Positions 11,780 to 23,108 of a DNA stretch of 64,000 bases are shown here, in pieces. Where the stretch lies: the NCBI GenBank assembly GCA_019925095.2, contig CM034406.1, forward strand, positions 7,629,388-7,693,387, read 5' to 3'. Position 1 is the first letter of the stretch. Each line of letters begins with the position of its first letter. Below the pieces are notes generated by a model, which did no database searches, was not told where the DNA came from, and saw nothing but the letters and a program-made list of their open reading frames with translations. The position numbers and the translations under genes are program-made. Origin of the DNA: Dendrolimus kikuchii. Lineage: Eukaryota > Arthropoda > Insecta > Lepidoptera > Lasiocampidae.

Positions 11780-12720
11780 AAAATATCACTATCGTATTAT
11801 TACTGATGGATCCAAAGATAAATCGAGCATTGGTGCTGCTTTTTTCGATCCGAAAACTAATTTACGAGCCAGATTCAAGGTGATTAATAATACCTGCATA
11901 ATGAACTGTGAACTGATTGCAGTTGCAAAAGCGCTAGTACATATAGCTGATATACCAAAAAAATAGTTTTGTCATTTTCTCTGATTCTAAAAGCAGCATA
12001 CAACACTTGGCTCGGATTCTCTCGAACTGGCGAGGCAATCCGATAGACATTCGAATATTAAATATAATTTGCCAGCTCGAGAGTTCTGAAAAGTCTGTTT
12101 TTATCCAATGGATTTCATTACACTTTGGTATAGCCGGAAACGAAGAGGCAAACTTGGGCTGCACGACAAGCAACTAATGAAGGCATACCATATAAATGTT
12201 TATTATTACCATCTGATTTACTTGTTCCGGTTAAAATTAAATGTAGGCAAATATGGAGTGAATATTTTGATGAACATTCAATAACAAAAGGAATATGGTG
12301 TCGTACAGTCCAGGGTCAGCCACTTCGATTTCCGTGGTTTGCTGAAGGGAAGAGACCAAGAAGATATATTACAGCATTGTTGAGGATGCGTACTGGGCAT
12401 ATTCCCTCAAATCGGTTCAAGCATTTAATGGGACTGACTGTGTCACCAAATTCTTCAACCTGTGGTGTACAAGACCATGTTTTACACGTGCTGATGGAGT
12501 ATGACCAGAGTGCAAGCCTACGAACAATAAACAGAAGCTACAGTATAGGTGTCTGTTACACTATCTGGGCCTCTCCCCTATCTCAGCAAGCAAAAGATTT
12601 GTTTTGTATGTTAACCGATAAATTAAAAAAAAAGTGATTTTTGTTTTATTTGTATTACCTGATGTTTGTCTTTACGGGGGTGGCATTGTCACTGAGTGAT
12701 AAAACCCCTTAAAAAATAAA
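11780..12720 (+). pseudogene. LINE relic with RNase H domain (5'-truncated, broken)
   Basis: Plus-strand translation from about 11800 gives ITDGSKDKSSIGAAFFD, then MNCELIAVAKAL, then FSDSKSS and IQWISLHFGIAGNEEAN. These blocks are the LINE-type RNase H motifs (TDGSK, xxELxA, SDS, Gxx GNExA). From 12370 the C-terminal tail reads ITALLRMRTGHIPSN and ends near 12637, followed by a 3' UTR with A-rich end at about 12710-12735. Stops and frameshifts (for example after ADIPKK) show it is dead. It lies on the opposite strand inside intron 2 of GMC copy A. RNase H points to the I or Jockey-related clades; the exact family is uncertain. Confidence 0.75.
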
Positions 12721-12745
12721 AAAAGGTAAAAAAACAGTTTATGCA

Positions 12746-12781
12746 GTGCACGTTTCGTGGACCTGTCCACGAAACGTGCAC
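12746..12781. repeat. Perfect 17-bp hairpin, 2-nt loop
   Basis: Left arm gtgcacgtttcgtggac (12746-12762), loop ct, right arm 12765-12781, no mismatches. The homologous position in copy B (about 25684-25720) reads gtgcacatttcgtagatggg with no second arm, so the palindrome is specific to copy A. Confidence 0.95.
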
Positions 12782-13288
12782 ATCATTCAAATCCATGTCC
12801 ACATCATGAAAACTTTAACTTTAACCAAGGCTTAGAATCGGTTTTAATTGGTTATAACCGGTTTTATTATTTAATTTGGTGTATAAACCTTAAAGAGAGT
12901 GATATACTATTAACCTTAATTAACCGGTTTATTCTGCGAGAAGGTGAAGTACCATTTTATCTTTCTCAACCTATATATTTGTGTGCGAATGAAAGCTTGC
13001 TGTACCGCATGGTAGCGCTTTGAATGTGTGCGGCAAAAATCAGTCGAAATCGTTCGAAACCGGTCTATTCAACAAAACCTACTTAATGAACTTTTGTCAC
13101 CAAAAACCGGGTGACTGATCTCAAAGTGTGAACAAAACCGAAAAGGAAAGTTTTTATGTACTTAGGATGTAACCGGTTCGATTTTTTTTACCAGTTTCAA
13201 AGCCTTGGCTGTAGCCCTTAAATGATTAGGACTGTGTCTTGAGCGTAAGTGATTATTTTTAAAAGATTTTTAACCGAAAAAAATTTAC

Positions 13289-13686
13289 CTCTGTGTTTAG
13301 TGTAGGGTTTCCTCCGGCCTCTACCAACAGAACTTTCCAATTTGGTATTTCACTAAGGCGATTAGCTACCACTGACCCTGCTGAACCAGCTCCGATCACG
13401 ACAAAGTCGTAATCCGGATCTGTGATCAATCCAAAATTGTGTTCGAATTATTCATTCGTTTGTAAAAAATATTAGAGCTTTGTAAATAATATCTGCCAAT
13501 ATCTAGGCTAGGAAATATGTCTGTACCTTTAAGAACCTTCTCCGTAGCATCTTCAGGCCATAAGTGGTCCCCGTACATAGCACACTGTGCCGCAAAGAAG
13601 CTGGTCAGTGCTTGCGTGAACATTGGTCCCGCCATAGAGTAGGTGCTGACGATGTTCGTCGTCATCTCTGGGTCACACTCCCACAT
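13289..13686 (-). CDS. GMC oxidoreductase copy A, exons 1-2 (residues 1-97)
   Basis: Exon 1 is 13686-13527 (160 nt, 53 codons plus one base) and exon 2 is 13419-13289 (131 nt); a 107-bp intron lies between. Donor AAAG|GTACAG and acceptor ATCACAG|AT join to make Asp54. Exon 2 ends GAG|GTAAAT in phase 0. The start MWECDPEM is chosen because a splice acceptor (ttgcag) lies 9 bases upstream of the ATG, so a 5' UTR exon probably precedes it; the MWxCDP start is conserved in B and C. Residues 12-38 are weakly hydrophobic and could be a signal peptide. [14 protein letters not shown] holds the FAD dinucleotide motif GxGxxG (63-68) and LLVEAGG holds Glu87, expected to bind the adenosine ribose. Confidence 0.88.
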
Positions 13687-13899
13687 TTTAAACTGCAAAT
13701 GCAATACAAAGAAAGAAACAATTTATTTCCATATATATATATTCCACTTTCCAGCAACACTACACATGTTACGTTTTATCGAGGTGTCAGCCATACCGTC
13801 CTATTTGAAATAGATTTAAGTTATGGGACGTCACATACCAGGTACTCGCTATTTCATATTTTTTTTGGGTACGCAACAAAAAAATACGTTGGGTACCGT

Positions 13900-14290
13900 T
13901 AAGTTGTTCGTCAGCTCACCAGCTAGCTAATGGTTGTCGAAATAACCGAAAACTGACAAGTTTAAGGTTAAGCCGTTGGCCGTCGCCATCAACTCGCGAG
14001 CTACTAGCCAATGATGGTCGAATAAAATTAAAAATCAACAACTGACAAGTTTACGGCTCAGTCGTCAGCTGTCGGCTGTCAGTCAGCGAGTTGTTTACTC
14101 ATTACCCAAATAGCCATCGGCTGGTTTTTTAGTTGGTTAGCCGTCGCCATTAACTCGCGAGCTAGGCAATGATGGTCGAATAAAATTAAAAATCAACAAC
14201 TGACAAGTTTACGGCTTAGTCGTCAGCTGTCGGCTATCAGTTAGCGAGTTGTTTACTCATTAGCCAAATAACCATTGGCTGGTGTTTTAG
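13900..14290. repeat. 161-bp tandem repeat, about two and a half units
   Basis: ccgtcgccat starts at 13980 and again at 14141, with the intervening 161 bp repeated at high identity (cgtcagctgtcggct, gcgagttgtttactcatta). A diverged partial unit precedes it from about 13905. Copy B keeps only the first partial unit (27245-27290), so the expansion is specific to copy A. No ORF is supported. The DNA from 14290 to 15030 is AT-rich and unassigned. Confidence 0.8.
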
Positions 14291-15039
14291 ATTGTTATTA
14301 TACCTCAATTAGCCGGATGGCTAAGTTTTTTACCTATGTATAAAATGTATGTAGGTTTGCCACTATTTACATTTGTCATTGAAGGTTTATCATTCCTAGT
14401 ATTTTTGTTCTTTGAAAACTTGTAACATCTTGTTAAAAATGTTACAAGTTAATATAAATAAAATTTTATATATCTTTAATGTAAATTAATATAAATAAAA
14501 AAATGCATGTAAGCGAATTCAACTTTGAAAAAGTCAATAGTAAAGCCACAAGTTTTATCTTTTGTTGCATTACGGTTCAGAAAATCTGCATAAGAATTTC
14601 AACCAAAATTATATTATTTAAAATATATTTATTTTTACAGTCAGTTAGTCATAAATTTTTAACAAGTCTTAATAGAATATTCTATATTATGCTTTGACTG
14701 ATAAAATCAATGAAATACAACATTATTTGTAGTACATTCTACCGGAAAAAATTAAGAAACTTCATAGGCGTGAGCTGTCAAAATTATCATCCCACATTTG
14801 ACAACGTATAGTTTAAATCATTTTACTAAGATAGTTGACAGTCCAATCAACTGATATACTTTTTATCACGTTACAAAACACCGAAGGCACCTAGATTATG
14901 TACGAGCATTGCTAGTTATGACGTCATTTCTATAACGAGTCAAATGGCGTATTAGTTTAAGTTTAAGCAATAGTTAAAATTATTTATATCATGATTTTTA
15001 AAGTTATGATGATGATATAGTATTTGAACGCCAGTTCTT

Positions 15040-15330
15040 TTATATGAACGTAATATCGTTTACTTCGAATTCCCATGTCATAACTTTAAAGTCTCTCGAC
15101 CGCATCAGCTTTCAAAAACCACGTTAAGGTGCTCACACACTTTCATTTTTGTTTGACGAACTGATTTACACCGAATAATTAAAACGTTCAATTTAAAAAA
15201 TATTTTATTTTAAACTATTGCATTAAAATTAAATATCTTTCTTGTTGTTTCGCAATTAATATTATTTTTCAATAAAAATACCTTAGTAATAGGTTAGTCA
15301 GAGCATGCGCTACACTCATTGTCGAACATC
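15040..15330. promoter_or_regulatory. Upstream block shared by copies A and B (with 30320-30560)
   Basis: Colinear similarity with 30320-30560 includes ttacttcg, acgaactga, attatttttcaataaaaa and ccttagt. It lies 1.3-1.6 kb 5' of the exon 1 start in A and 3.7-3.9 kb 5' in B, on the far side of transposon insertions. It marks the upstream limit of the A/B duplication and could hold the promoter or 5' UTR exon, but no core promoter motif is convincing. Confidence 0.4.
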
Positions 15331-15779
15331 CATATGAGTAAGCAAGTAAGCAATAGTCCTCTCTTTTTAACTCGGGACTTAATACAACGGCGTAGAATTT
15401 GAAAAAAATATACCTCTATAAATTCACGCCTGCCGAAATATAACAGGCTCTTTTTTTGCAATAGTAATATTTAGTCAATTTTGCGAAGAATCTGCATATG
15501 GCATAAAAATAATTCATTAACTGTTAAGCATTCAAATTTCATTTTGAAAATTTCAAATTGTTATATTTTTTTAACAATAACAAAAAAAACTGTGTATCTA
15601 GAATGTACGATTAGATTTTTTAAGCAATTTAAAAGACATCGCTTATTTTTCTAATACCTACGATTTTCAAAAATCGCAGGTAATTAAGTTCATCTCTCTC
15701 AAACATCCCTAACTCGATTAATTCTGACCGGAGAAGAAAAACGTCTTAGGACCTATATTATGTAAAATTTTAAGCTTGA

Positions 15780-17345
15780 CAAATTTTTAGTAGAACTTTT
15801 TTGTCTAACTTTTACAGTATTCGAGTAAATGCAAAAGAACACAGCGCACACTTAATTCCACTATTTTGCTGCTTAATCTCCACGGACGTATGAAATGATT
15901 CTGCTTGATTAATTGGTTTAAAAGATTGTTTTGGTCGCAATATATTTGAGTGTATCATCTCTAATGATCTGAATCTATGTTCTAAATAAGCTCTCAATTG
16001 ATCCCAGGTACAGTAAATCCCTGTTAATTCTATTACGTGTTGTTCCCACTCTTTCATAGAATCAGGATCCAATTTCGATACAATTAGGAAAACAATAATC
16101 GCATCCCAACTTGTGATATTAATGCCCATATTCTTTAATGACTGTAAACAGGATGATGTTGTATCTAATAATTTTTTTATAGACAGTGATGACTCCGTAT
16201 TAATCTTCCTCAATGAAAACAAAACCTTTAACATTGCATTACAGTTATATCACTTGTTATCATAACGATGAACTAATTGTTTCCACGCTCCGTCATAATT
16301 AGAATCAGTAATTGAATAATTCCTCAATAAATTTAGTGCTTCTCCCTTAAATTTCCCTTTAAATAATGTAATTTTTGCACCGACGTAAGATTCTTATTAT
16401 TATGTATTAACGAGCTGAACAACACAAAAAATGATCGCCATTCCTCATATTTACCGCTAAATGTAGGTTTTTTTTTTTAAGGCGGGGGAAATGCTATTTA
16501 CGCAGAATACTGGGTCCTTTGCAAGGGATTAGACCATAGTTGATCATGAAGGCTTTCCCCTTTGACAAGGGGCAATCCGAACAATAATCAAGCCAGCTTG
16601 TGTGGAGACTCAGAGAAGTTGCACGGGCAACACCCACTACCCACTAAAACCACCCTCCTCCCATGTGCCCCGCGCTTTTTATGAAGGAAAGGCTGAGAAT
16701 TAGAACGTAGTTACGCCCAGTCCGATCCAGCGCAAAAAGTGCCTGAATGTGCCCCGGGAATCAGAACACATTCACTTCGTCAGCGGGGGTGATGAATCCT
16801 TTGCTCCCTTGATAACTAAAGGCCCCCCGAAGCGGTATTATTCAGGGTAGGAAGTCAGGCGCATACCTGCGTCTCCGGATGCCAGCCAACCGCCGACGTC
16901 CGCGTGGAGTCGCATTAGTACGCGCAATAATACTCCTCTCCCTATCTCGTTCGGCGGTCTCTTTGAGAGACATTATTGTCTCACAAAAAGTAACCGTAGC
17001 CCCCCAGGTATCGCTGCTATGCAGCATGGCTTTCACCAGACTGCAGAGCGAGTCGATCGCTCGACCGCTAAATGTAGGTAAGTTAATGCGCGGCAACTTA
17101 ACATCGTAATTATTATTATTCACAACCACGCTGAATGTCGACGACTCACTCTTCGGTGGTTGGGAACTAGGTAACAGTGACTCCAAAGCTTCGCATAAAC
17201 AGCTCTATATTCTACATACAACTCCTCAAAATTGTCGTATATGTTTTCCGTGAAGTACGGCTCTTTTTTATTTTTCGATAAAGAAACTATATTCTTATAA
17301 CTTTCTATAAACTCCTTAAATTGTTGATCTAATATTTCGAATCTA
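15780..17345 (-). pseudogene. BEL/Pao LTR retrotransposon gag relic
   Basis: Minus-strand reading from 17345 gives FEILDQQFKEFIESYKNI, then VKLPRINLPTFSG (about 17100-17064), the signature of the BEL/Pao gag domain. After an inserted LINE (16469-17063) the frame resumes as KYEEWRSFFVLFSSLIHNN, YLKGNL, a frameshift, then LNLLRNYSI and finally LQSLKNMGINITSWDAIIVF with SKLDPDSMKEWE (16150-16060). Gag of this class packages the element's RNA. Several stops and frameshifts mean it is dead. No LTRs, protease or pol were found adjacent. Confidence 0.75.
16469..17063 (-). mobile_element. R1-like LINE, 5'-truncated, nested in BEL gag
   Basis: A perfect 16-bp target-site duplication, accgctaaatgtaggt, lies at 16453-16468 and 17064-17079. 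The element reads on the minus strand: ORF end WGATVTFCETIMSLKETAER, as in R1-clade reverse transcriptase C-termini, terminating DFLP near 16842. A 3' UTR of about 370 nt and a poly-A end (poly-T at 16469-16478) follow. It is therefore a 595-bp 5'-truncated copy inserted after the gag gene was already in place. A related 3' UTR occurs at 37767-38073. Confidence 0.85.
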
Positions 17346-17439
17346 GTTTGTAAATATGGTATAAGGTACCAGATTTACAACAGGTTTTTAAATACAATCT
17401 TTTGAGATCCTGGATATTATGTAGATGCAGAGTGCTAGC

Positions 17440-17690
17440 CAAGACAAGTAAAACAAGCCCAAACACGACGGGTCTATCTTGTTTAGTACAGGAGTTCCTA
17501 TGGCCACCTGCCGACTCCATCATCAGATCAGCTCCATGGTACCATATTATTGCATTGTTACGCGATATACATACGCGTGCAAAATTTCAGCTCAATCGGA
17601 AACCGGAAAGTTGGTTAAAAACTAGCAAGATTCCACTCGAACTTACATACATACATAGGTACATCCATGGCAAATAAAATAAAAGCTTGT
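17440..17690 (+). repeat. Dispersed repeat, probable LINE tail
   Basis: The stretch with ccatcatcagatcagctcc and tttcagctcaatcggaaacc, followed by an acatacatacata run, has the look of a widespread insect retroelement 3' end. Only one copy is seen here, so the call rests on recognition of style. Confidence 0.3.
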
Positions 17691-17889
17691 AAAAAAAGTG
17701 CTACGGAACATCAGTGACTCTAAACTAGTAAGAGTGTTATAATTATGATCTTATTAATTGAAGTTAATCGAAACCTAGAAAACAAGATACTTATTTAATT
17801 TTACGCTCAATTCATTAGAACTTTGAGCAGGACAGTAATTTTCACTTAGAAGGGTTTTTATTGTAACTTTTTATTTTTATCATTAACAT

Positions 17890-18810
17890 ATTATTGACAC
17901 GATTTTTTTTATCGATTTTTGATAACATATTAGGTTTCTGCATCCTGTATTAAAGTGGCGGCTTTTGTTATGTTACCAAATTATTCATCGTATCAATTTG
18001 TTTACTTCGTACGATAGTTTTCTCTGTATGTTATCAAGTGGATTATTGTTAAAGATCTTGGTGGTGCCAAGAATAAACTTTGAGGTCATTCTCCCGCCTC
18101 CCCTATAGCACACCACGTAGTGGCGGTTGTATATAATTGCCCTACCTCCTGGACTGGTGCGGCCTTCGATAATATAACTCAGAAACAGTGGGCGGCAGGA
18201 CAATCAGATCAATCGTTGCATCCGATTGATCATATGGGAAGGAAAATCAAGCCACTAACCTTAACCTCCCGAAACTGTACTTCTCCCAATTCGGCAAGTC
18301 TGGAAACGTCTGGCACCGGTCGTCAAGGATCAATTGGTTTCGGACAATGATATTAAAGAGTCTTTTTTGTCACACAAATATGGCGGTTAAATTATTGAAG
18401 ATTAGTACAAATGGCTGCGGAGCGGGTCGGTCGTGCGCGCCCAATCGGGTCGGCGATATTCGACTTAATGTCTGTTGGGGTGGTGGTGTGGCTTTGTCTC
18501 TTCAGAGTCGTCGTGTGACGACATAATATCGTTGGCCAATGAGCGTCCTTAGGAGGGCACAAATCGGAAGATGTCGGCATGACTGATTTCATTCCGATCA
18601 TATCATCAAACGAATGAACCACCAATCGAAATAATTGGCCTAAACAGATCTAATGTAATTTTAGATTCTGACAAATCTGTTAAATTCAACCGAGAAAACT
18701 TGCCCTGGATATCGATGTTCCTATTTTATATTATGTTATCTGTGACTCTGTTTAATTCGGCTAACCAAGCCTATACTATTTATTTGACTTTGATATCAAC
18801 ACCAAAGTTG
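17890..18810. repeat. Repeat family U, long copy
   Basis: Both ends (17897-18055 and 18650-18800) match 39298-39590 colinearly (gataacatatta, atggcggcttttgtta analogues, tctaatgtaattttagattctga, ttatctgtgactctgttta). The long copy has about 590 extra bp (about 18056-18645), bounded by agatct on both sides. That middle contains GC-rich pieces such as catatgggaaggaaaatcaa and no supported ORF. Confidence 0.65.
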
Positions 18811-18889
18811 ATGTATGTGGGGTGTATTTTTAAGTTGTGTGGTGCGTCGATGATGTTACTCCGCGGGACGAGGGTGACTCACCACTGAC

Positions 18890-19590
18890 GAGAGCCCATG
18901 GCTCCATCGCCACGAGAGCTAGGCTCAGCCGCTGGAGGGGAGTACAAAATAAAACGACGTGTGTTGTTCTCTCTATGTAATTATTGCTTTATTAATTTAA
19001 CATTAAGCTTACGACTATATATTCATAAATCTTAACTGCTACGTGAAACTATGTAAAATCTAAATATATTCGTAGATGCATCTCCGAAGGTCTTCTATTT
19101 TCTGGTTTGACAGATTTCGGCAGGTACGCGGAGTACTCAGTGATAACCTTACAAATTATTTAGCAATAAATTATTCCATGTATATGACGTAACAATATAC
19201 AATAAAATGTATAAATATTGTGAAAAGTACGCGTAGCGGAATTTCTTCCTCTTGAGAAAATAGCGCGTAGTCTTCGCCTTAACAATAAAATGTTGCATAT
19301 ACAAAGTAACACGAAAGAGCAGGATAGAAATATATGATCAGACAAATGTTAAAACGAGATAGATATACTCGAGAAGAAGCTGAAATAAACTCGTAGTAAG
19401 TAACAACAACGGGAGTATTTGTTGGACAAGGATAGACATATAATTAAAAGCTGTAATAAGGTTCATTTTAGACCGTCGACTGGATATACCTAGTCTTGCC
19501 ATAAATATTGTAACAAAGAATTATTTTTTTTCTATTGCAAATAACATTTATAAGTTTTACAGTGTGTTAGTTTAATACATAAATTTAAAA
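18890..19590. other. Unassigned intergenic DNA
   Basis: No gene is supported. The segment at 18950-19130 contains aataaaacgacgtgtg and attattgctttattaattt, loosely LTR-like, without a partner copy in the window. Confidence 0.35.
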
Positions 19591-19592
19591 TA

Positions 19593-20265
19593 TAAAAAGC
19601 TTATACGAAGTGGTCTCCATTGGCTGCAATACAGTCCTTTAAACGTTGAGGCCAGTTATCAATAGAAGCACGCACTCTTTCCATGGGAAAATTCTTCACT
19701 GCCAATCGTATGAATTGTTTTAGGGACTCCAAATTGTCATGGTGTTTAGATTAGAGCAAGCCGTACTCTCTAAAACTGACCATAAATCATAATTCAGCGG
19801 ATTAAGATCGGGACTAGACGACGACTAGTCTTCAGCTCTGATGAAGTCCGAAACGTTCGTTTCCAACCAAGACTGCGTGGACCGAGCTTTATGACCCGGC
19901 GCCGAGTCTTGCTGGAAGGACCATTCTTGGTTATTAACCATGGTGTTGTTAAGGGGCTTAAACTTCCTCAAGAATGGTATCTTGATACACTTGTGCCGAT
20001 GTTTTGATACCTTTTTCACAAAAATATGGCTCAGTCACTCTTTCATAGCTAACACCCCACCAAACAAACCATCGCTGAAGACGGATAATGCCCATGTTGC
20101 ACTCTGTCGACTAATTGAGAAGCTTCCTTAAAAATTGCATTTGGCTCCATACCTACTTTGTGTAATGCAATCACAGCGATTCGGTTCTCTTTATCGCCCC
20201 ACTCCATTTTAATATCGCAAAATGTTGTACAATGTATAGGCGCCAAAATAAGAAAACACAATGAA
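19593..20265 (-). pseudogene. Tc1/mariner transposase relic
   Basis: Minus-strand pieces in order are MEWGDKENRIAVIALHKVGM (N-terminal helix-turn-helix side), RVTEPYFCEKGIKTSAQVY, FQQDSAPGHKARSTQSWL (the second catalytic Asp of the DDE/DDD triad), SDFIRAED, and the end IDNWPQRLKDCIAANGDHF near 19600. Frameshifts and stops separate them. The order and motifs are those of Tc1/mariner superfamily cut-and-paste transposases. Terminal inverted repeats were not identified. Confidence 0.8.
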
Positions 20266-20315
20266 AACACAGTCAAATTCCAATTCCATTAAATTGTAAT
20301 ATTTTGTTTCTTTTT

Positions 20316-21178
20316 AATTGTAACAGTATTTATGGCCAGACTATAAGTATAAGCGCGACAATCTGAGCACGGAAGCAGACTCGCACGGGCTAGCGAAGCG
20401 AAAGTAAAGAATCTCGGAAGGAGTATCCAAGCGAAGGGAAGACGAAGAGGACGGCCTAGCTGGGTGGAAGGGCAGCCTCGGAGGCAAGTACCGGTCTACG
20501 CGCTGAGGCTGCAGGGGGTCGACGGGCAGATGAAGAGGACCTGGTACGAATTTCGGAAGCGAGTACTGATGAGTGCGCTGAAGCTGCGGCACGGTCGGTG
20601 AAGGCGGTGCTGTGTGGATTATGGCGTGGTGTTGCAGACGGGCGTTGTGGGCAGTCTACGAGCGTCGTCTTGGGAAGCGCCGGAGGTAGCACGCGTGTGG
20701 GTTGTGTTACGTGGAAGAAAGGACGGCTGGACCCTGGAACGAGTCTTAGAGCAGAGCACCATGTGTGTGCCGAGGCTACGCATGGGGTCATCGGAAGCGG
20801 CGCAGAAGGCGATGCGGCAGGAATACTCTTTGGAGAGCATCGGGCATGCTCCGAGTGTCGCATCGGTGAGGGAGCGCTAGAGTGACCATGCACGAAGTTG
20901 GAGTCGCGCGCGTCAAGGAGGAAGACTTGTCGTTGTGGAACCATTGTAGGGGTCAAGCGTGAGAGTTAGGTGACCTACACCGGATAAGGACAAAGAAGTC
21001 TATGAGCTGGTTTATGTTATCTATGGATTCGTGACTGTCGTCGAGTTTAGTTTTATTCCGGACTTGGACTACGTATCGGACTCACTGTTTAATGTGAGGT
21101 AAACTTGATTTGGCTTAAATAGAGACATATTCTTTTAGTTCGGTGTTTCCTTCCAATCCCGGTACCCACAGCAAGTAA
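20316..21178. repeat. GC-rich island, possible solo LTR
   Basis: Base composition rises sharply from about 20340 to 20980 inside AT-rich DNA. The candidate unit starts tgtaacagtatttatggcc, has a TATA-like actataagtataagcgcg near its start, and ends ccacagcaagtaaca, giving TG...CA ends as in an LTR. No matching target-site duplication was found. The short GC-rich open frames on both strands have no recognised motif and are treated as chance. Confidence 0.3.
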
Positions 21179-21215
21179 CAATTTAACAATATAAATTGTA
21201 TTTAATTTGTAAATA

Positions 21216-21450
21216 TTGCCAGGTGATAGGGCATTTGCCCGACTGGATGGCTACCACCCCTGATCTAAAGTATGTCGCCATAACAACCTTGAGTTGTGTT
21301 CCGGCATTAGTGACCAGGTTCCAGTCTCCCTTAAGAGAGCTGCAGCGCATTTGTAGCACCTTTGGTGTTGCAAATGTCCATAGGAGATAGTAACCGCTTT
21401 CCATCAAGTGGGCCGTCTGCCTGTCTGCTGAACTCCTGCAATAAAAAAAA
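21216..21450 (+). repeat. Dispersed repeat family S, plus-strand copy
   Basis: High similarity to 43615-43840 from ggtgatagggcatttgcccg through cttgagttgtgttccggcat to gtctgctgaactcctgcaataaaaaaaa. The A-run marks a retroelement 3' end. It is 5'-truncated relative to the 43535 copy. Confidence 0.75.
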
Positions 21451-22004
21451 TATAAAAAAATATGAAATTTAATTTAAAATATTGTTAAAAATCGTGGTGG
21501 AGGAATCGTATGTAGGTCATACATAATACAAAATATGGAATATATTATTAAACACAATATATAGAAACATTCTATGCACCATATAGATACAAGTACGTTT
21601 ATATAGCAAAGTTAGTTCTATGATTTGAACGCTACGTGATGCTGACCACACCATCTATACTACTAACCAAAAACACCTGTAAAGGATTAATACCGGTTCG
21701 CAACAATATTAATCATCCAAAGACACAATTTACCTAAAATAATATCTAAAAATATATATTATAAGAAAATACAAGGTGTAATGTCCAGTAGCATGTATTG
21801 TGTATAAAATATACTTAATTTTACATAACATTACATACATACATAACATTACATACATACATAACATTACATATACTTAATTTTACATAACATTCCAGTA
21901 GATGGCGCTCTAACAACATTTAAGCCAAACCTTGATTTCCCTATAGGTTCAACAATACCTAAAGCTCTTTTTTTATTGTAAATCAAAAAAGGGCAGACGG
22001 CCCT

Positions 22005-22430
22005 CTTAATGCAAAGTATGTAGCTGTAGACGTAAGCAATGCCAAGGGCGAAGTCAATGCATTGCCAACCTTTAGATTGGGATAATGAGAGTGAGATAGG
22101 GGGGTGAGATAGAGGGATTACACAGGAGGAATAGGATAGGGAAAATAATAGATGAGGGATAGAGAAGATGGAAGGATCCTACTGTAAGGAGAGGGGGAAG
22201 TGGGAGATCGGAACTCTCTCTCACTCATCGTACGAAACATGATTAGCACAAGGCTAACCTTTTCACGTCGATATTATGTGAGAGTGTGGTACCACATCGA
22301 TCGGGCCTGCCCAGCGAGTTGTAATTAAGCTTATGATTCCAATATAGCTTCTACCACGTCAAAATTTAGAACAAAGTTGAAGTTAAAACTCAATTATCAC
22401 TGAAACTACAACATTTATATTTTAGTACTA
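22005..22430. repeat. Duplicated 3' flank of GMC copy B (pairs with 8985-9490)
   Basis: Colinear with 8985-9400 (tagctgtagacgtaagc, ggggggtgagatagaggg, cactcatcgtacgaaacat). The alignment breaks at about 22428, where B has an insertion of about 425 bp that A lacks, then resumes at ataattgtaattgtct. Confidence 0.75.
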
Positions 22431-22855
22431 ACTATGTCCGCAACTTCGTACGCGTGGATTTTTTTTGCGGAACCCTAATTTTAAAAGTAGCTTAAGTTAC
22501 TCCTTGTAACATCAGCTATCTACTAGTGAAATTCCCGTCAAAATCGGTCCAGCCGTTTCAGAGATTAGCCGGAACATCCAGACAGACAGACAAAACTTCT
22601 AATACTTCCATTTGGCATCTCCTGGTCCGATTTATCCCCCCCCCCCTGATTTTGTTCACATTTTTATTTTGACATTACAAACAGACACTTCAATTTTATT
22701 TATCTGTATAGATAATTGGGGTTGTCTGGAAGAGATCGCTTTTTAGCGATAAGACCGCCCTTTGTACATAACTAGATATAATTTTAGTCTTAAAGTTGAT
22801 ATTTGTATTGGTGTACAATAAAGAGTTATCTATCTATCTATAATTGTAATTGTCT
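22428..22855 (+). mobile_element. Composite LINE-tail insertion specific to copy B flank
   Basis: Absent from the paralogous flank at 9390. The first half has the widespread insect motif cggtccagccgtttcagaga with a (cagacaga)n run. The second half has gagatcgctttttagcgata and ends ggtgtacaataaagagttat plus (ctat)n. A relative of the second half is at 60625-60755. The hairpin atcgct-tttt-agcgat is conserved in style in both. Confidence 0.55.
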
Positions 22856-23108
22856 CCTGGTGACTTCTTCTAGATTTGAGAATGAAAAAAACATCGTAAA
22901 AGTGTGTTATAAATTAAAATGAAATATATTTAGAGAATATACAAAGCTTCTTTTTGATTCTACTACCCATAAATCGAAAGAAAACGACGTAAAGTCTACA
23001 TTTAATTTTATCCTTAGATTATAATAACAGTTTCAAATCCAGAATGTAATACCAGTTATTCGAAATACAGGCATTTCAAAACATATGTTTAAATTATAAA
23101 GGATTAGT

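Noticed and set aside
20456..20956. 166-codon open frame (minus) and overlapping frames in the GC-rich island
   Set aside because: Open frames on several strands and phases are expected in GC-rich DNA without AT-rich stops; no motif, no splice pattern, low complexity.
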